Part shown: positions 10,632 to 23,706 of the stretch, in pieces
Position numbering within the stretch: position 1 is the stretch's first letter
How the letters are laid out: each line of letters begins with the position of its first letter
Assembly (NCBI GenBank): GCA_013115125.1
Contig: JABANN010000161.1
Coordinates: forward strand, 1 to 58,841
Source: Perkinsus olseni
Taxonomy: Eukaryota; Perkinsozoa; Perkinsida
Direction: 5' to 3'
Length of the DNA: 58,841 nucleotides
Translations under genes and position numbers: made by a program
Notes under the pieces: generated by a model
Seen by the model: the letters and a program-made list of their open reading frames with translations, nothing else
What the model was told of the DNA's origin: nothing
Database searches by the model: none

Positions 10632-11800
10632 TTATAGACAAAGGAAGCTCCCCCACGAACACACGGAGGAATGACTTAGCTTGATAGAATCGAAATATCG
10701 GAGGAGTAGGGTCAATGTTATCGTAGCTTCCTTGACGGCCATACTCTGCCCAGGGCATTGACGGGAGCCTCCACCAAAAGCGAGGTGCTCACGAACCAGG
10801 GACCGGTCTACAGCACGGCCATCAGGCGAGAGCCAGCGTTCCAGCCTGAGATTACAAGCATACCTCCAAGGAGACTATCAGGAGCCTAACATCGCGAGCA
10901 ACTGCCACGCTTTTCTTCTCGAAGCTATATTCTCGCGTGCTTTACGACTTGGCCTCTGCTCGCTGTCTCCATTGGAGGTGTCTCACCGATTTCGTGTTTC
11001 AACCACTCGCGGAATGAAGGTGCAAGTACAAATTAGTAATATTCCTCTGTCCTATACCATTAAAGACTCAGAGAGTGTCGTTGAATGAAAAGTCACCGGA
11101 GTTCTGTACTTGAAGGTTGTGCCGCTTCGAGACTGCGTCGTCATGGCTTTACGTAAAAGTGTCACCACGATCGTCCCAGAGGGTATCGGCTTCCCGTCCA
11201 GAAAGGTATCACGGATGCACTCATTGGTCAGGAACGGACCGGCCGGCTGTAACTGAAGAATTGCAACATTACCTTCACACGACCTGATAAGAGCTCACTC
11301 TGAGAGTCTCCAGTATGCAGCACTCAACGTAGGCTAGCTTGCTGAGGTCTTCCATCGTTTTGGGGTCATGGCCGAGGACGTCCACCTCGGCTCTGGCCTT
11401 AGTTTGAATATGGGGGTCGAGTGAAAGGAGATAGAGGCACCAGGAGATTGTCACGGCTATGGCATCGCCACCAGCAAGCAAGAACCTGGTGGATACACAA
11501 GGTGTAGTGAAGGCACTCCACCCTACCGCCTCGAAGGCGACGCCTCCGCCCATTTGTCGAGTATCATCATTGCACGACCGAAGACTAGCCTATTCTGAAT
11601 AGGGCAGTCGCATGAACCAGCCGAGATCTGTTGATGAAGCTGACTCCTACTATGCGCGGTACTAAACGTATTGACACGAACTTCACACTGACCCATAACG
11701 AAAAGTGTCACTTCAAAAAGATGAATACAGATCATGATGGACCACGAAAGGGCACTTCGTTGAGAAGTATAATGCCCGTGTCGGTGGTGAGCAAAACATA
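10632..11800 (-). CDS. cytochrome P450, C-terminal part only (5'-truncated)
   Basis: Minus-strand exons carry the P450 landmarks in order: the I-helix LLAGGDAIAVTISW, the K-helix ECCILETLR with ExxR, RLQPAGPFL followed by GKPIPSGTIVV, and the heme-ligand loop FGGGSRQCPG with its Cys thiolate ligand, ending LLLRYFDSIKL and TAA at 10632-10634. A clean 41-nt intron (GTAGGG...CCACCAG) lies before FLLAGGDA. The roughly 280-residue N-terminal half of a normal P450, including the membrane anchor, cannot fit: aconitase ends at 11831. The usual stretch between the IPxGT strand and the PERW region also could not be found. Either the gene is a degenerate fragment or its 5' exons lie elsewhere. The heme loop itself looks intact. 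Substrate unknown. Confidence 0.75.
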
Positions 11801-11830
11801 TGACGAGCATGGAGCCAACTCGGCGGCAAC

Positions 11831-14800
11831 TCAATCGGTAGAGGCCAACTTCCGCAGGACATACCTGTAGAAGATCGAGCAGATCTTCAGTACTCATGCA
11901 AGAGCCAACGACGAATGTCCGGTCCGCTCACAATCGCTCGTGCTCAGCGGCTTCATAAATCTAGCAGAATAGTGGCCGCACTTACTGCAGGATGCCGCCG
12001 TGCTGAAAGTAAGTTAGTTCAACTTCGGTATCTAGTCTGACGAGAACCCCGAACGTCGGCGTGTCCTTGCTCGTCGTGTGGACAGTAAGCATCTACGAAA
12101 GACCGAGCATCTCCCTCGGCATTTGGATCTCACAGTCTCCCACCTGCCCAACCGTCAAGTCGCCACCGTTGATATCGATAGAATAGCGCTCTCGACCGTC
12201 GAGGCCGAGAGTGTCAGCATCCACTCCTTCTGGGAACTGCAGGGGCAGTATACCCATACCCACCAAGTTGGACCTGCGCCCCAGAATCATATTCCTCTTT
12301 AGCGTGCATGCGCCAACCTGTGGATCCTCTCATAGCTCTTAGCAATGACCGCCTTAACTCCCTGAAGGCTCGGACCCTTGGCCGCCCAGTCTCGACTTGA
12401 TCCACTGCCGTACTCGGAGCCGGCTAAAATCACCAGCGGCTTGCCATTTTGAAGATACCTCTCGGCCGCATCATAGACGAACATCTTCTCGCCCGTCGGG
12501 ACGTACTCTGTCTTTGGACCAACCTTAACAAGGAGCGTCGGTGCGATCGTGTAACCCGTCCAGCGGAGCTAACCTTGCCGTCCATCAACTTGTTAACAAG
12601 GCGTATGTTTGCGAACGTCCCCCGAGCCATAACCAGATAGTTGCCTCGCCTAGAGCCGTAGGAGTTGAAGTCTTTCGGTTCAACTCCGTGGTCAATCAAA
12701 TAGCGACCCTAAGTCGGGCAAGGTGGGATCAATCAAAGGGTATCTAACCCTACTCCGGGAGAGTCGGGAGTGATCTTCCCTGCCGGGGATATGTGGTCCG
12801 TCGTGATCGAGTCTCCGAGGTTCAGCAGGCAGTAGGCGTCCTTTATGGACTCCAGAGGGGTTGGAGCCAGCTGAGTCTGAACACGAAGAAGCGCGTACTC
12901 CTACAAGCAAGAATCCAGACAAGCCGGTAGATAGAATCACGAGGACCCCCGGAAGCAGCTTGCCGAGGAATCCGATCTCATGAGAGTGCGAAATCCCCGT
13001 ACTTTGGAGAAGAAGGGCGGATTAGTTATATAGGTAGAATCGTCGCTCCACTCGAACTGATTGCCTGTCGGAGCATGTAGCTCATTCCACCTGACCAGCA
13101 TGCCATCATCGACCTGGATGCACTCGACCCAAACCTACCTCTTGTTTTGGCTGATAACCTTGGCGTAATTCTCTCGGAACATTTCCGGCCTTACACACTC
13201 CATCTCGATCCGAGCGATCTCGTCGCTAGTCGGCCAGATGTCTCGGAGATAAACAGGGCCCTCCGTCCCTGGACAGCAGAGCTATCACAACACACGCCGT
13301 CGACCAGAGATAGCCGTCACCTTGTCCGAGTGGTTCCTTATCGAAGTCGATTGTAACCCTTCCAGCTAGAGCATAGGCCACGACCAGAGGAGGTGAGGCC
13401 AGGTAATTAGCTCTCGTGAGAGGATGAACCCGACCTTCGAAATTCCTGTTCCCGGAGAGTACTGCTGCTACGACCAGGTCGGCATCGGTGATTGCAGAGC
13501 TGACCTGAGATGACGAAGCCCTCCTTCTCTCGAGTTTCGCCCCTGATGCCCATCTATTATTCGCATCCGCAGCAGCAGTAGTATGCTGGTGGTCGGTGAG
13601 CTGTCTACTATGCTACCGATATCTACACTGCCAGTGTAACACTGGTCGCGAGAACAGGGAGACCGAGAAGCAGGTCTTAGATAAAAACCTGTTTTTAAAC
13701 GAAAATTTGTGAGAGAACATACATCCAATTTCGGAATCGAAACGAGAGAATTCGAGCGGTCGAGCTTGATAAATTCGGAGATGAGGGTGATGGAGAGCCT
13801 TGCCTCCGGATCAAGATCTCCACTGTTGCCAATACAAGTCATACACCCAAAACCAGCAGTAAAGAAGCCTAGATCCTCCAGTGGTTTCAGCAGATCAGCC
13901 TTGCGTAAGTAAGCATCCACCACTCCGCTGCCAGGGGACAGTGATGTCTTGATGTAAGGAGACACCTATCACAAAAAGGGGGGTATGATCCGCCCAGGTT
14001 GCCCTCGCGTCAGCGCTGACATCTCACCTTGAGCCCCTTGTCTCGAGCGTTCCTCGCCAACAAGCCAGCACCGAGCATCACTCCGGGATTGGACGTGTTA
14101 GTGCAGGAAGTGATGGCAGCGAGGACCACCGAACCATGCTCTAGCGAGTAGTCTTTGCCCTTGTATGAAAATTTCTTCACTCGTGCTTGCTCGGCCTTAA
14201 AGAAGATTCCGATCTCAGAATCATCCAAGCCCTCCTCCCCTACCTTGTCAACATTGAAGCCCTTAAAGGATGTCGAGGGCGTTGATAGACCAACAGTGAA
14301 GTCCCTGGGCAACTCTGATACCGCCACTCGGTCGTGTGGCCTGCAAGGAGTCTTCCAGTTGTTCCGGCTGTACAACCAGACTTATTCGCACCTTTTAGGG
14401 CCGCTGACACAAGGCTCGATAGTGGCCAGATCGAGTTCCATGATGTCTCCCGAATACTCAGGCTCTGCGGAACCATATAGCTGACAATAGACAACATCGA
14501 TAGACACATCGATTCTACGGCCAGGCCAACATCAGCCACGACACACGAGATCGTGTCCCGGCCGGACTGGACTCCCAAGGAGACGGTTACTAGCCTTTTA
14601 CCTGGAACATCCCCTGAGCTCTGAGATAGGCTTCAACGTTGGCCACCGTTTCCCTCGACCTGCCGGTCTGCAGGAGATAGTCCAAAGACTTCTGGTCAAC
14701 TCCGAAGAAGCCCATCGTCCCACCATACTCCGGAGCCATGTTAGCGATGGTAGCACGATCGGCGAGGGACAGATTCGCGCACCCCGGGCCGAAAAATTCG

Positions 14801-16361
14801 ACGAACTTGCCCACAACGCCTGAGGCAGAGCAACACGGACAGATGACTATACGCGAGTCACACGGGAATCTTAGGTCGATCACAGTACATGACGAGTTCC
14901 GAAACCCTCTAGTACCTCGTTTTCTGAGCATATTAGTACAAGTGAGTACCAAATCCGTGGCCGTGGCTCCAGCTGGCAGCTTACCGGTGAGGCAGAAACC
15001 TACCACCTCCGGCAGAACCATCGATATCGCCTGAAAAAAGCAGCATCCCTCTTCAGGGAGGTATGTCCCCTCCTCCTCGTCGTGTACTACCTGTCCAAGC
15101 ATCACAGCCTCCGCTTCAATGCCACCAACACCCCATCCCGCCACACCAAGACCGTCTATCATCGTAGTGTGGGAGTCCGTCCCAACCAGGGAGTCCGGGT
15201 AGAGCAAGGCGCCGGACTTTTCATCAGCCCCCATGACCACGCGAGCCAGATACTCGAGGTTAACTTGGTGGACAATTCCCGAGCCCGGTGGAACGATCTT
15301 GAGGTTGTTAAAGGCACTGGCTCCCCACTTCAGGAACCCGAAGCGTTCTCGGTTACGCTTGAACTCGAGCTCTTGGTTCTGATGCAAAACAGCCATGCGC
15401 CTAGAAGAAACGGGTACCGCAAAGAACGATATATTCTGGATGATACCCTCGGGCTCGGACGGATTGCGAAAAAAAGAATGTACCCAATTTCACGAAAAAT
15501 TCACCTATACTTCTCCGTCAACCTATACTATCTCACCCGTTCCAGAGCCTGGGGGTTTCTCGAGTAGTCGACCATAACCGAGTGATCGATGACCAAGTCC
15601 ACCGGGACCAGCGGGTTGATCTTAGCAGAGTCACCACCGAGACGAGCCATAGCGTCACGCATCGCAGCGAAATCCACAACTGCTGGCACCCCTGTGAAAT
15701 CTTGCAGGATGACACGGGCTGGCTTGAAGGGAATCCTGAGAGAGGTCGGTTGTGGGCGCCTGCAATCACCTCTATGCAAGAGCCTATCGCATCCGCAGCT
15801 TCACGGTTCAACTAGCGCAATACTAATACCAAATCATCCACAAAACGTGATCGGAGCCTTCCCCAGGATGTACGGAGAGCTGATTTCATATCAAAAGATC
15901 CCCAGAACAGACTGCTCGGCGTAGCACTTAAGGACCAGGCAACACCCACTCAGTTTGGGACTTCGAAGTCTTGCTCCAGTTGAGAATATTCTCAACATCT
16001 GAGGTCTTCACCTCGAACTCATCACAATTACGAACTGCTGACTCTAGCAGGACCTGGTTGGGGCAATCGCGACTTTAATGATGACAGATGACAAAACTCA
16101 CCCTGATGGACAGCGGCAGTCGCTCCAATCGAGAATCTCCTGACAGGAATTATCAATGCCATTGCGAGGTCCTTCATTACGAGCGCACACAGTTCACTTC
16201 AAGCGGCCCAAACGTGACTCCATGAGGGTCCACCCTGCCGTACCTAGCTCCTTAAGATCGTAGTAGTAGTGACCAGTAGTGCCGAGGGCCTTGTAACACT
16301 TCTGGAAGGGATTAGCCTTCGACGAGTAGCTCCGACGAAGAAGAAGATTTCTCCCCAGCAT
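11831..16361 (-). CDS. aconitate hydratase, AcnA/IRP1 type, mitochondrial
   Basis: Interconverts citrate and isocitrate in the TCA cycle using a [4Fe-4S] cluster. ATG at 16361 opens [15 protein letters not shown], a basic Ser-rich mitochondrial presequence, then [11 protein letters not shown], the normal aconitase start. Conserved blocks follow through about 17 exons: [35 protein letters not shown], cluster ligands in [12 protein letters not shown] and [36 protein letters not shown], and the C-terminal swivel domain with [14 protein letters not shown]. It ends [16 protein letters not shown], stop at 11831. Introns of 44-60 nt splice exactly (for example GTGCGAATAA...CTTGCAG in KR|PHDRV). No frame-breaking defect was found. 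It sits head to tail with the repeat-protein gene 79 bp upstream and the P450 fragment downstream. Confidence 0.97.
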
Positions 16362-16439
16362 AAAGGAAAAATGATTTCCTATCACCGAAGATCCCCGTGA
16401 TGCCCAGAGAAAACTCACTACCGATCGCGAACGGATATT

Positions 16440-17934
16440 TCAAGAAACGTGTGATGAATTACGAAAGTTGTGGTATGTGCTGCTTTGACAAAGGCTAGTG
16501 ATACCCCAGGTGATGTTAGCCAGGTCGAGCGCCGTGAGCCATGAAGACTTGGCAAGAGTAAGGATCTGCTCTCGGAAAAACTCAACCAAATTCACTCCGG
16601 CGGGCACCACAGACGGCAGTGTTACGGCCGACCAAAGGATATTGCTGATGTCTCTTCCAGTAAAGGCTGACGGACGTACCTCGCCATCTTTAACCTGAAG
16701 AACGCGAGCGTCTCTGCTGTTGCACACAGTCTCGAGCACGAGCAAGCGGAGCGAGGCAGGCTGACCTCTCTTTCATCTCACTAAATGGGATTGCTAAGAA
16801 TTTCCATCATCACTAGGTGCTGGCTAACGTGCTCTCTGAGAAGCTCGTATATTTCCGGTAGCATACTTCCGAAAGAGGAGGCCTGAAGAATCCTCTCTCC
16901 CCTACTACCAGTGCCGCAAGCAGCACGTCCCGGGCGAGCCTCTGGGTTGGTGACTCCAACCAGGTGGTAGTGTCTAGCAGGTTTTGCTCATACGCTTTCC
17001 CCAAGCTCCACAGGGATATCGCCAACTCTCGAGCACTCAATTGCAATATCTTGTCACTGCTCAATCTGCAAGCGTCAACCTAAGATACTCGATATATTCA
17101 TAAAGCTAGACTCCATCGTCACGACCCTACCACGTGAGTAACAATCGCCTCCATAAGATCGCGACGCTCGGAATATCCTTCACTGTGCGCAGGCGGGGAC
17201 GCCACTGTCCACAAAGTGTTAGCCAGATTTTGCCCCTCCAAAGGCCGCGATAGTCGGCCCTCGTTCAAAACCATCGCCGCCTTCATGCTCAGGCACCGCG
17301 GTATCGCCTTCTCTGTCGAAGACCAGGCGAATAGAGTGTTACTCACAAACTGAGCAGAGAGATTATACGATCCAAGGCCTTCCACGATCGTTTTATACTA
17401 TTCCAATACCCAACCCGCGGTACCGAAATTACGGCTTGGACCCTCCGCGATCGCAAAAAATATTGAGCGAACAGACACTGGAGCTCGGGATCTCTCAGCA
17501 TGCACACTGGCGCCCATACTATCCACCTTGATACACCCTGACGATGCGGTCCTGTGGCAGTTGCATCCCCACGCTGCCGCTCCCCAAGATTTTCCCATCG
17601 CCCTCTCAACATGGTCAAAGATCTTCCACAGAGCTGTAAGCTCCTTCAACTTCGACAAAACTAAAATATCTTCCCGGCTCTACCTGAGGATCCACGCTCC
17701 ATTCTTCGAGATGTGAAACCAATTTCATCAAAATCTCATCGCGCTCTGCTTGCATCGGTATGAGCATCTTCGAGCATCCCTTCAATCTCGCCAACCGATG
17801 CAATGCTGTTGCGGAATTCTTCGGTGACACCTAGAATTGATTTTAGTGACAGTCGCCGAACCTGGCAGCTTAGATCGAGTACGTCCCTCCACAGGAGCTG
17901 CAAACGATGTCCCAGAATAAGACGAGATACTCAT
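16440..17934 (-). CDS. FAST-kinase/OPR-like helical-repeat RNA-binding protein (putative)
   Basis: The minus-strand exons repeat a helical signature typical of FASTK/octotricopeptide proteins: LKELTALWKIFDHVERAMG, GQNLANTLWTVAS, ARELAISLWSLGKAYEQN, GRDISNILWSAVTLPS and ALDLANITWGITSLC, that is, LAN-x-LW-x-hydrophobic in each repeat. These families usually bind organellar RNA, so a mitochondrial role is inferred. The model starts at ATG 17934 (MSISSYSGTSFAAP) and ends with NSSHVS and TGA at 16440. Introns are about 30-65 nt. The one near 17,070-17,128 carries the recurrent GTATCTTAGGTTGA motif close to its 3' splice site. A C-terminal RAP domain is not visible. Some splice joins, including the first intron, are uncertain. 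Confidence 0.6.
17075..17090 (-). promoter_or_regulatory. recurrent intron motif GAGTATCTTAGGTTGA (copy 1)
   Basis: Lies in an intron of the FASTK-like gene, starting 23-24 nt before its 3' splice site. Other intron copies: 54,963-54,977, 55,292-55,307 and 57,298-57,311, all in the sense orientation of minus-strand genes. A fifth copy at 32,827-32,840 is antisense to a coding exon. Confidence 0.7.
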
Positions 17935-18191
17935 CTCGTTCGGCTCAAATGCACCACACACATCCTCACGCACCCCTAGAGTGCTACTGCTGGGTGAAAA
18001 AAGTTACACAGCAGGCAGCCAGCGGTGAGCGTCTCTAGTACCGTATCCTGCCTCAGCAGTATCCTCACTATACCCACTGCATCCTTCCGTTTGAATGCAT
18101 GGTGGATTTCCCGTTGGACGGCCTGACTCCGCCGCAAAGACGATATTGCGATCATGCAGCAGACAAGGCTTCAACAACTCAGAAGGTCGCA

Positions 18192-18201
18192 GGTTCGATT
18201 C
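18192..18201 (+). other. tRNA B-box-like sequence
   Basis: GGTTCGATTC, preceded by CAGAAGGTCGCA, matches the 3' half of many tRNAs. GTCGC and GCGAC flank it as a possible T-stem. No D-arm, anticodon arm or acceptor could be folded upstream. It lies just 3' of the spermidine synthase gene. It shares the 17-mer AAGGTCGCAGGTTCGAT with the site at 34.12 kb. Confidence 0.6.
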
Positions 18202-18308
18202 GAAGCGACGGCATCCTCCCCCTCCCCTCTATTGACGGAACACCACCCAGCACACACTTGTTACCGAAACGTAGTGGTAAAACGTGTAACGGCTTCGAGA
18301 GACCCCTC

Positions 18309-19878
<1,570 letters not shown>

Positions 19879-20346
19879 TGTACAGAAGAGGGAACGGAAA
19901 ACACTAAGTCGAAGCACTTGAGTGTCGAACCGATGCTATCGAGATTTTCGCGGCAACTTTTTGATCCGCCCTGGCCTGTAAGTTCCCTGAACTCTCTCGA
20001 GCTGCATTCAACGATCGAGGGCCGTTTTGGAAGCGGCTCACGATTTTGGTCGTCGGCCAGAAGATCGACGCTTTAACTCCACACTAACTCACGACTGCCG
20101 ACTACCCTAGATGGATTCTACCGAGCCACCGGCGAGTCCAGTCTCAAATTGGAATGATGCCTGATACGTCAAGTAGTGCATGGTGAAAACAGCCACGTTT
20201 ATCAGCTCAAAGTGCGCCTAGGGCAGTCGGTTGATTTGTCTCCTAGGTTGGATTCAGTTCAAGAGACACCGGCGAAAATCGATTATCAGGCCGGCGCATC
20301 TCAAAATCTCGCTCGCCCGAAGATCTGAAACGCCTCGACCTTCAGG
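19879..20346. other. divergent intergenic region
   Basis: Lies between a minus-strand gene start (19878) and a plus-strand start (20347), so it probably holds both promoters. No repeat or RNA gene was seen. Confidence 0.4.
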
Positions 20347-20883
20347 ATGGATGCTGAAAGATACGCGACTGTTCTTGACCCACTACGCAGCGTAATGGTG
20401 AGTGACTCATCAACCTGGGCCTGCGGAGGCTGTTTATTCGTTTGTTGTCACTCTTCATTGCGGGTGAGCTTCGTTTACTGGGGGACTCCCAGTTGATTGC
20501 CAGAACGCAACAACCCTCGAGAGGTTGGAAGATGCTTATGAGAGAGCTAAGGAACGCAGGCGAGACGGGTGCAGGGTGTCTCACCACCGGCGTCACGTCA
20601 CCTGTTGTAGACAGTCTCGGACGTGCGCTAAGAGCTATGGCGTGCGCTAGACGTGCGCGTGCTGGTGGCATACCACTCTCCCAAACGAGAAATGCATTTT
20701 GTTAGAACGCTCGACCTCGGATTGGAGCGCGGAAGGAGAATTGCGTGGTGGAGAGAGCGCAAAACGTCAGTGGCCAGACACAGTGAATTAGTGGCAGCGA
20801 AAAGTTGGTGGGTTGGAGAAGGCTGGCTTGCTCGACTGACAGGGCCGACACTCTCTGACAACACCCTTAGCAAGACGCTCTGA
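20347..20883 (+). CDS. small hypothetical protein, three exons
   Basis: ATG at 20347 opens MDAERYATVLDPLRSVM, then donor GTGAGTGAC. After acceptor TTGATTGCCAG the frame continues NATTLERLEDAYERAKERRR. A last exon holds ERGRRIAWWRERKTSVARHS and ends SDNTLSKTL with TGA at 20881-20883. The product is roughly 110 residues, basic and helical, with a WW pair and KSWWVGEGWL near the end. It could be a small mitochondrial or ribosome-associated protein, but no family is recognised. The second intron (donor GTCACG, about 60 nt) is inferred from frame only. Confidence 0.5.
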
Positions 20884-21201
20884 TCACTACACCAAAATGT
20901 TCGATTTTAGTCATCGTCGTCAGGCTACATGAGGGCGAATGGATGAAAGCAACTCCATCAAATTTAATCATTTTGTGAGTTGCTCTTTCACACGTGCCGC
21001 CGGACACGATGGCACGTGGCTCCTCGCTTGAGACCGGCAATTGAGACATATCAACGCAACGCCTCAAGTCTTAGACAACACACCAACACCTGCAATAACA
21101 TCTTCGTCAGAATCAACGTGGGAAGGTACTTACATAAAAAACCATCATCATTGAGAGCAAAGAGGCCATCAACAACAACCACATCACTCCTTTGCAACGA
21201 A
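20884..21201. other. intergenic, convergent
   Basis: Separates the 3' ends of the genes at 20.35-20.88 kb (plus) and 21.20-23.71 kb (minus). Nothing further recognised. Confidence 0.4.
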
Positions 21202-23706
21202 CTAATAATGACGGTGGCACCGGCGGAGCTGGAAGACGTATCCTTCACTGAACCTCAGAGTCCATTCGTCGTTGGTTTCAAATCGAAGTTTAGTTTCTTC
21301 GGGAAGCATCGGTTCCACTGAATAAGCGTGCAGCCCAGCCTCGAAGAATTGCATTGATAATCGGCCTCTTTGTTCTCCGGTCAGAGCGTCCAGATCTAGA
21401 CTCAGCTCCTTGCTCCCATCATAGATAGAACCATTCAGTGGTACTCGGTAGGGACAGACGGTCGGCAGAGAAGAGGGGAATACGAACGCGAATGAAACGA
21501 TCCACGGGTTGTTATCATACACTCGCAGTGTGATGGCGCCGAAACCATGGGAAGCTGTTGGAGTGCAGTAAAAAACAGGACAGCTATCACTTCGATCATG
21601 CGGCAGTCTTGGACATGATTGGCCTTTTTCCGACCTCAATCTGAGAACAACGCTCTTGTGGCCTTGAGAAGTTAGGTTGTGATAGTCGAAGTCCAGACGA
21701 AGGTTCCTGTCAGCGGCGCCGTTTCTTCTCGTTTCATCCTCGTATAGCCTCACGTTGAAGAAGCTGTACCCCTGACCATCCGCTGATGTCGGGGCGATAC
21801 CTCTCGCGGACGCAATTCTTGCCAAAGTCGACAAGGCATGCAGCCTATCCTCTCTTGATAGGGTGAATATTTCTAGGTAAAAGCAGTTAGGCGAAGACGT
21901 GCAAGAGGCCCGTCGCAAGGGAATGAGTGCCGTCTTTCTATTCGCCCATCTATGCCTCGCCTTTTTGATTTCATTTTTGCGGTCTGCTTGACTGCTCGCC
22001 GCAAACTCACTATCCTCGAACTTCAGTTCAACTGCGAGTTGCTGACCGTGATGTGAGACCTCGACAGAAATGCTATCATTCACCGCTCTATCGAGCCCCA
22101 TACCCTCATTGACGTAGACGCCAGGCGTGACACTAGCGGCTGCAAGGGCTTCGGCACTTGGCTCGCCAGCGCGCGTTCGGGTTTGGGCTTCACTTCCCCT
22201 CGAAGCATTTCCAAAACGGCGCTTCAGCTTCGTAAACATTGACGCTGATGTCGCTGGCGACACTTTCCGTTGCTTGTCGTGCCGAGAAGGACCTTCCACA
22301 GAGGCTTTCTTCCTGACGGGAGACTCGGAGTCCCGAGCTGTAGCCGTTTTCTGCACAGGACGCTTACATAACTTGGGAATCTTGCACGACGACGGATGCT
22401 CCCCCGGGGATGACGGTTTACTGGATTGCACCGAAACTGGCGAGGGATTGTTGCTGACGCTTTTCCATAGAGGAAATTGAACGTTACCAAGACGGATTCT
22501 CATCGACGGCTTCGTGAAAACCACTACTGGTCTGTACGGCATTTTCCGACCCTCGTTAAGCTCCTCGACGACGTGCCACAAAGCGCTTCCTTTCGAGAGC
22601 CTGTACCCCACGAGGCTCTTCCCTCTCCGGTACACCTTCATATCGTGTGTCTCGCACCAGAAACCATTAGACTTTGTCACCTTCACAATTATTTCCGATT
22701 CATCGAACTTAACGTTGATGTACACTTCCAGACTGGTAAGGTGTCGTAGAAATTCCCGAGGAATAGATGCTTGATACAACTGATACCTATCTTTATAGCC
22801 CTCCTCTCGTTGCCGCTTCTGCAGCACTATATCAGCGTAATGATCACCGTTATCAGTTTTCAACAGCGCCTGGGGAGTCCGGAGGAAGCAGAGGGATAAC
22901 ACATTCGTAACGATTCCCATTTCGGCGAGGTGAAAGACGGCGCCAGCTTCGTCCACCTGTATTTCATAACACTGTCGCTTGCCACTCGAGGAAGTCTTTT
23001 TTGCCATCACTATTGGCCCTATGTCAACCGTGTTGTTCTCCTCGGCGCCGAAACTCATCCTGCATTGCAAGGCATCATCACCAGCTTTCCTCTTCTCAAC
23101 CACCATTTGAATTTGAACACCCTCGTTCGATATGCCCTGGTAGTATCCAGCCATGTCGACCATCCTTTCATCACGATGGAGCTGGACAACAAGACCTTCG
23201 CCAAACTTTATCGTGGTCGGTTGAAGGGGACGAGGACACATCAGAATGCTTCCGAGCGGCACTGCTCTGTTGCTTTCATAAGCCATGACAGTAGTCAATA
23301 CATCAAGAAATCGTTTCGGCTTGGAGACGATAGTGGCGACATCAAAGATAAAACACCCGTCTCTTCCGGGAATGACGAGAAGACTTCTAGTTTGGATTAG
23401 CTTAGCATTATTATCGGACATCTCCAAGGCGAGGCCTATGGTCGCAGGCTCGTCATTCACGCTAGATCTCATCGTCACGCGCGCGACTCCGCGCTCACCA
23501 AAGGCGGGCGGCAATGACCAAACACTGCTGACGAAATACCCGTCCGCGGTCAGGAGATCGTCGTAATCATCCTTGGCGATCGGGAGTCTTAGCCCACTAT
23601 TCCCCCCTTCGTTTCTTGTGGACGCCACGGCTCCTAATTTCGTGGCGCGTGACGATGATATGAGCCAAGACGCGATGAAGAAGATACGACCAAGTCGTTG
23701 AAGCAT
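21202..23706 (-). CDS. large intronless secreted protein, 835 residues
   Basis: The frame is open without interruption for 2.5 kb. The first ATG at 23706 gives MLQRLGRIFFIASWLISSSR, a signal peptide probably cleaved after SSSRA. The mature N-terminal half is beta-rich (LLTADGYFVSSVWSLPPAFG, then repeated LxVxxRDxxxF-type strands). A low-complexity basic Ser/Pro/Arg linker lies near residues 425-515 and contains several KR/RR pairs. A C-terminal domain contains two conserved-looking blocks (FYLEIFTLSREDRLHALSTL and YNNPWIVSF-like VYDNNPWIVSFAFVF). There is no second membrane segment, so it is likely extracellular or vacuolar. Function unknown. Absence of introns contrasts with neighbours. The GGCGCG motif TTTCGTGGCGCGTGACG overlaps the signal-peptide codons (23638-23654). 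Confidence 0.82.
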   Translation of the reverse strand: MLQRLGRIFFIASWLISSSRATKLGAVASTRNEGGNSGLRLPIAKDDYDDLLTADGYFVSSVWSLPPAFGERGVARVTMRSSVNDEPATIGLALEMSDNNAKLIQTRSLLVIPGRDGCFIFDVATIVSKPKRFLDVLTTVMAYESNRAVPLGSILMCPRPLQPTTIKFGEGLVVQLHRDERMVDMAGYYQGISNEGVQIQMVVEKRKAGDDALQCRMSFGAEENNTVDIGPIVMAKKTSSSGKRQCYEIQVDEAGAVFHLAEMGIVTNVLSLCFLRTPQALLKTDNGDHYADIVLQKRQREEGYKDRYQLYQASIPREFLRHLTSLEVYINVKFDESEIIVKVTKSNGFWCETHDMKVYRRGKSLVGYRLSKGSALWHVVEELNEGRKMPYRPVVVFTKPSMRIRLGNVQFPLWKSVSNNPSPVSVQSSKPSSPGEHPSSCKIPKLCKRPVQKTATARDSESPVRKKASVEGPSRHDKQRKVSPATSASMFTKLKRRFGNASRGSEAQTRTRAGEPSAEALAAASVTPGVYVNEGMGLDRAVNDSISVEVSHHGQQLAVELKFEDSEFAASSQADRKNEIKKARHRWANRKTALIPLRRASCTSSPNCFYLEIFTLSREDRLHALSTLARIASARGIAPTSADGQGYSFFNVRLYEDETRRNGAADRNLRLDFDYHNLTSQGHKSVVLRLRSEKGQSCPRLPHDRSDSCPVFYCTPTASHGFGAITLRVYDNNPWIVSFAFVFPSSLPTVCPYRVPLNGSIYDGSKELSLDLDALTGEQRGRLSMQFFEAGLHAYSVEPMLPEETKLRFETNDEWTLRFSEGYVFQLRRCHRHY

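Noticed and set aside
11838-11897. [11 protein letters not shown] as the start of the P450
   Set aside because: This interval contains the last aconitase intron and its final exon, [10 protein letters not shown].
16194-16418. Exon at 16.2-16.4 kb as the C-terminus of the FASTK-like gene
   Set aside because: It encodes the aconitase N-terminus ([11 protein letters not shown]) and splices in phase to [17 protein letters not shown].
21051-23400. Several 60-156 codon plus-strand frames opposite the 835-residue gene
   Set aside because: They are antisense shadows of one long open frame with a signal peptide.
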